Assembly: GCA_024276255.1 (NCBI GenBank)
Contig: JAJRXO010000380.1
Coordinates: 1-7,247, forward strand
Direction of reading: 5' to 3'
DNA length: 7,247 nt
DNA from: Chloroflexota bacterium
Lineage (GTDB): Bacteria; Chloroflexota; Anaerolineae; J102
Positions 5,920-7,247 of this stretch are shown piece after piece. Numbering within the stretch: the first letter of the stretch is position 1; the number at the start of each line of letters is the position of its first letter. A program made the translations under genes and the position numbers. The notes below the pieces were generated by a model. The model did not search any database, had not been told where the DNA came from, and worked only from the letters and a program-made list of their open reading frames with translations.

Positions 5920-5955
5920 ATCATACACCACATCGGGGCAATTCCCCAACTCATC
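5920..5955 (-). promoter_or_regulatory. Possible promoter of the KDSR-SPT-PHP-PrsW operon
   Basis: On the minus strand TATGAT (plus 5920-5925) is a good -10 box about 24 nt upstream of the start codon. The hexamer at the -35 distance is TTGGGG (18-nt spacer), a weak match. A near-palindrome, GGGG-CAATT-CCCC (5935-5947), overlaps the -35 side and could be an operator. No experimental start site is implied. Confidence 0.35.
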
Positions 5956-5986
5956 GCATTGTAAGATGTTTGTCCCCAACCTCATC
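5943..5986. repeat. Direct repeat pair spaced 30 bp apart
   Basis: TCCCCAACTCATC at 5943-5955 and TCCCCAACCTCATC at 5973-5986 differ by one inserted C. Their starts are 30 bp apart, close to three DNA helical turns, between the divergent KDSR-like and DUF427 genes. They are candidate binding sites for one regulator. Confidence 0.5.
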
Positions 5987-5998
5987 TGAAAGCTAAAT

Positions 5999-6055
5999 CA
6001 GACAGGGCTCCAGGTATTGTCCAAGACGTATTGTCCAGGACGCGAGCCCTGTCTG
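5999..6055. repeat. Perfect 12-bp inverted repeat enclosing tandem 14-mers
   Basis: CAGACAGGGCTC (5999-6010) and GAGCCCTGTCTG (6044-6055) are exact reverse complements around a 33-nt loop. The loop is almost filled by two tandem 14-bp units, GTATTGTCCAAGAC (6014-6027) and GTATTGTCCAGGAC (6028-6041), differing at one base. Each unit ends in its own small dyad (GTCcaaGAC or GTCCaGGAC). There is no U-tract on the plus side, so it is not a standard terminator for a plus-strand transcript. It ends 17 nt before the DUF427 ribosome binding site, so it could be an operator, a leader RNA structure or a barrier between the divergent promoters. Confidence 0.75.
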
Positions 6056-6072
6056 GGTTCTACACTCACCGC

Positions 6073-6078
6073 AAGGAG
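6073..6078 (+). promoter_or_regulatory. Ribosome binding site deciding the DUF427 start
   Basis: AAGGAG lies 6 nt before ATG 6085. It selects this start over an in-frame TTG at 6031, which would sit inside the inverted-repeat loop. Confidence 0.85.
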
Positions 6079-6084
6079 CTTTTC

Positions 6085-6417
6085 ATGATCAAAGCAATCT
6101 GGAATGGCGCGATTCTGGCCGAGAGTGACCAGACCATCGTCGTCGAAGGCAATCATTATTTTCCACCTCAAAGCGTGAACTGGCAGTATTTTCAGGCTAC
6201 CGACACCAGGTCGACCTGTCCCTGGAAGGGAAAGGCCAGTTACTACACCGTTGAAGTGGGCGGCAAGCGTAATCCCGATGCTGCCTGGACCTACCCGGAG
6301 CCCAAGCCCGCGGCCGCGCAGATCACCGGTTACGTGGCGTTCTGGCGCGGCGTGAAGGTCAGTGAAGCGGATGCCAGCCGCCGCACAGGCCTCAGACGTC
6401 TATTTAGCCGATCATGA
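6085..6417 (+). CDS. DUF427 family protein
   Basis: A 110-aa soluble protein of the DUF427 (PF04248) family, near the usual length for a single-domain member. The family pattern is complete: A-x-W-N-G at residues 4-8, an ES-x-x-T-x-V-V-E-G strand (13-22), YFPPQSVNW (25-33), the signature T-x-S-T-C-P-W-K-G-K-A-S-Y-Y (41-54, with C45), AAWTYPEPKPAA (66-77) and GYVAFWRGVKV (82-92). The fold is a small beta-barrel of unknown biochemical role, although such proteins are widespread in bacteria and fungi. A short basic tail (SRRTGLRRLFSRS) extends past the conserved domain. The stop overlaps the next gene's start as ATGA, so the DUF427 and TauE/SafE proteins are likely co-translated. The conserved Cys-Pro-Trp-Lys-Gly is the best candidate functional site, but no reaction is established that I can cite. 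Confidence 0.92.
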   Translation: MIKAIWNGAILAESDQTIVVEGNHYFPPQSVNWQYFQATDTRSTCPWKGKASYYTVEVGGKRNPDAAWTYPEPKPAAAQITGYVAFWRGVKVSEADASRRTGLRRLFSRS

Positions 6418-7247
6418 ACCTGACGTTGACTTACTGGTACATGTTCCCTGTGGGCATTGCGGTGGCGACCACGGCCATGGCCTCGGGCGTGGGCGGAGCC
6501 ACCTTTTTTGCCCCCATTTTCATCCTGGGGTTGCGCCTGAACCCCGAAATCGCCATTGGCACCGGCCTGATCACCGAGGTCTTCGGCTTTGCCAGCGGCC
6601 TGTTTGCCTACGCTCACAAACGACTCATTGATTATCGCCTGGGACTCAACCTGTTGATGGCCACCGTGCCCATGGCCCTGGTGGGCACCTGGCTGGCGGG
6701 CTCCATTCCTCCTGATTATCTGAAATTGATCCTGGGCGTGGGCCTGTTTGCCATTGCCGCCAGCTTTCTGCGCGCACCTGACGCCCGCGAAGTGGCCATG
6801 CTCGATGCTCAGATTGTGGCCGAATATGGCGGCGAGCGGGCCGAGACATGCATCATTACCCGCGAGGGCGAAGAGATACGCTACAAGGTGTGCAATCGCA
6901 ACCTGGGGCGCATGATCGCGGGGATTGGCGGCCTGTTTGTGGGCATGATCTCTACGGGCCTGGGCGAGCTCAATAGTTATTTCCTGCTTCAACGCTGCCG
7001 CGTGCCCAGTGCCGTCAGCGTGGCCACCAGCGTATTCGTGGTTGCCATCACGGCCCTGGTGGCTTCATCCGGCCATCTGCTGCAATTTGCCCGCAGCAAT
7101 CCCGCCGCCCTGAACACGGTGCTCAACGTGTGCCTGTTCACGGTGCCAGGCGTGATCATCGGCGGCCAGTTGGGCCCGGCGCTGGCTCGACGGCTGTCAC
7201 AACACACGCTCGAGCGGGCGCTGGGAGGTCTGTTCGTGCTGGTGGCC
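6414..7247 (+). CDS. TauE/SafE-family permease (sulfite exporter-like), partial
   Basis: The first 278 residues of a membrane protein that is still open at the window edge. ATG 6414 overlaps the DUF427 stop by 4 nt (ATGA); there is no clear Shine-Dalgarno, consistent with coupling. The first half-repeat reads GIAVATTAMASGVGGATFFAPIFIL, then L-x-x-E-I-A-I-G-T-G-L-I-T-E and helices through residue 119, matching the TauE/SafE (PF01925) fold. The second half starts at about 167 with IAGIGGLFVGMISTGLGELN and continues with VPSAVSVATSVFVV and VPGVIIGGQLGPALARR. Members export sulfite, sulfoacetate or other organosulfur anions, but substrate varies and is not readable here. Between the halves (residues 121-166) is a 46-residue soluble insert with two cysteines (C146, C160) flanking a charged EGEE turn. 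The second half has GLGELNSYF instead of a Gly-rich GIGGG motif. The end of the protein is probably only a few residues beyond the window. Confidence 0.88.
   Translation, partial: MNLTLTYWYMFPVGIAVATTAMASGVGGATFFAPIFILGLRLNPEIAIGTGLITEVFGFASGLFAYAHKRLIDYRLGLNLLMATVPMALVGTWLAGSIPPDYLKLILGVGLFAIAASFLRAPDAREVAMLDAQIVAEYGGERAETCIITREGEEIRYKVCNRNLGRMIAGIGGLFVGMISTGLGELNSYFLLQRCRVPSAVSVATSVFVVAITALVASSGHLLQFARSNPAALNTVLNVCLFTVPGVIIGGQLGPALARRLSQHTLERALGGLFVLVA

Noticed and set aside
6014..6041. The two tandem 14-bp units as a CRISPR array
   Set aside because: There are only two copies, they are directly adjacent with no spacers, and no cas genes are present.
6031..6084. In-frame TTG 6031 as an earlier DUF427 start
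   Set aside because: It lies inside the inverted-repeat loop without a ribosome binding site, while ATG 6085 has AAGGAG at ideal spacing and begins exactly at the conserved domain.
6330..6992. A 220-codon minus-strand frame opposite the permease
   Set aside because: It is Gln/His/Gly-rich without motifs, and the plus strand encodes a clear TauE/SafE protein through the same bases.

Overview
The window looks like moderately GC-rich bacterial chromosome with no mobile element, CRISPR array, rRNA or tRNA that I can see. Surface proteins with long Pro/Thr linkers (ending in motifs such as SPLPTP), a bacterial SH3 protein, a PrsW-type protease and a serine-palmitoyltransferase-like enzyme together suggest a member of the Chloroflexota (Anaerolineae-like) or a similar environmental lineage. 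That placement is an inference from protein style, not a measured phylogeny.

Region 1 (1-1640, plus strand) is a tight three-gene run. It holds the C-terminal end of an undecaprenyl-diphosphatase (UppP/BacA), a PstS-like substrate-binding lipoprotein whose GTG start overlaps the uppP stop, and a membrane-anchored SH3 protein 9 nt later. A 15-bp stem with a T6 tract on the minus-strand side separates this run from a convergent 78-aa Pro/Thr-rich lipoprotein gene (1641-1877) that starts at TTG behind a perfect AGGAGG. The 213 nt beyond it holds no convincing gene, only a possible promoter with a dyad and a leader hairpin.

Region 2 (2091-5896, minus strand) is the most interesting part. Read in transcription order it has a short-chain dehydrogenase strongly resembling 3-ketodihydrosphingosine reductase (KDSR), an alpha-oxoamine synthase best read as serine palmitoyltransferase (SPT), a PHP-domain phosphoesterase 1 nt downstream of SPT, and a PrsW-family intramembrane glutamic protease 18 nt further on. 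The first two would make the sphingoid base: serine plus acyl thioester gives 3-ketosphinganine, which is reduced to sphinganine. The roles of the PHP protein and the protease in this operon are unknown.

Region 3 (6085-7247, plus strand) is divergent from region 2. It holds a DUF427 protein and a TauE/SafE-family permease that overlap by ATGA; the permease runs off the window. The 188-nt divergent spacer is unusually structured. It has a perfect 12-bp inverted repeat enclosing two tandem 14-bp near-identical units, and a second pair of 13/14-bp direct repeats spaced 30 bp apart beside the likely KDSR promoter.
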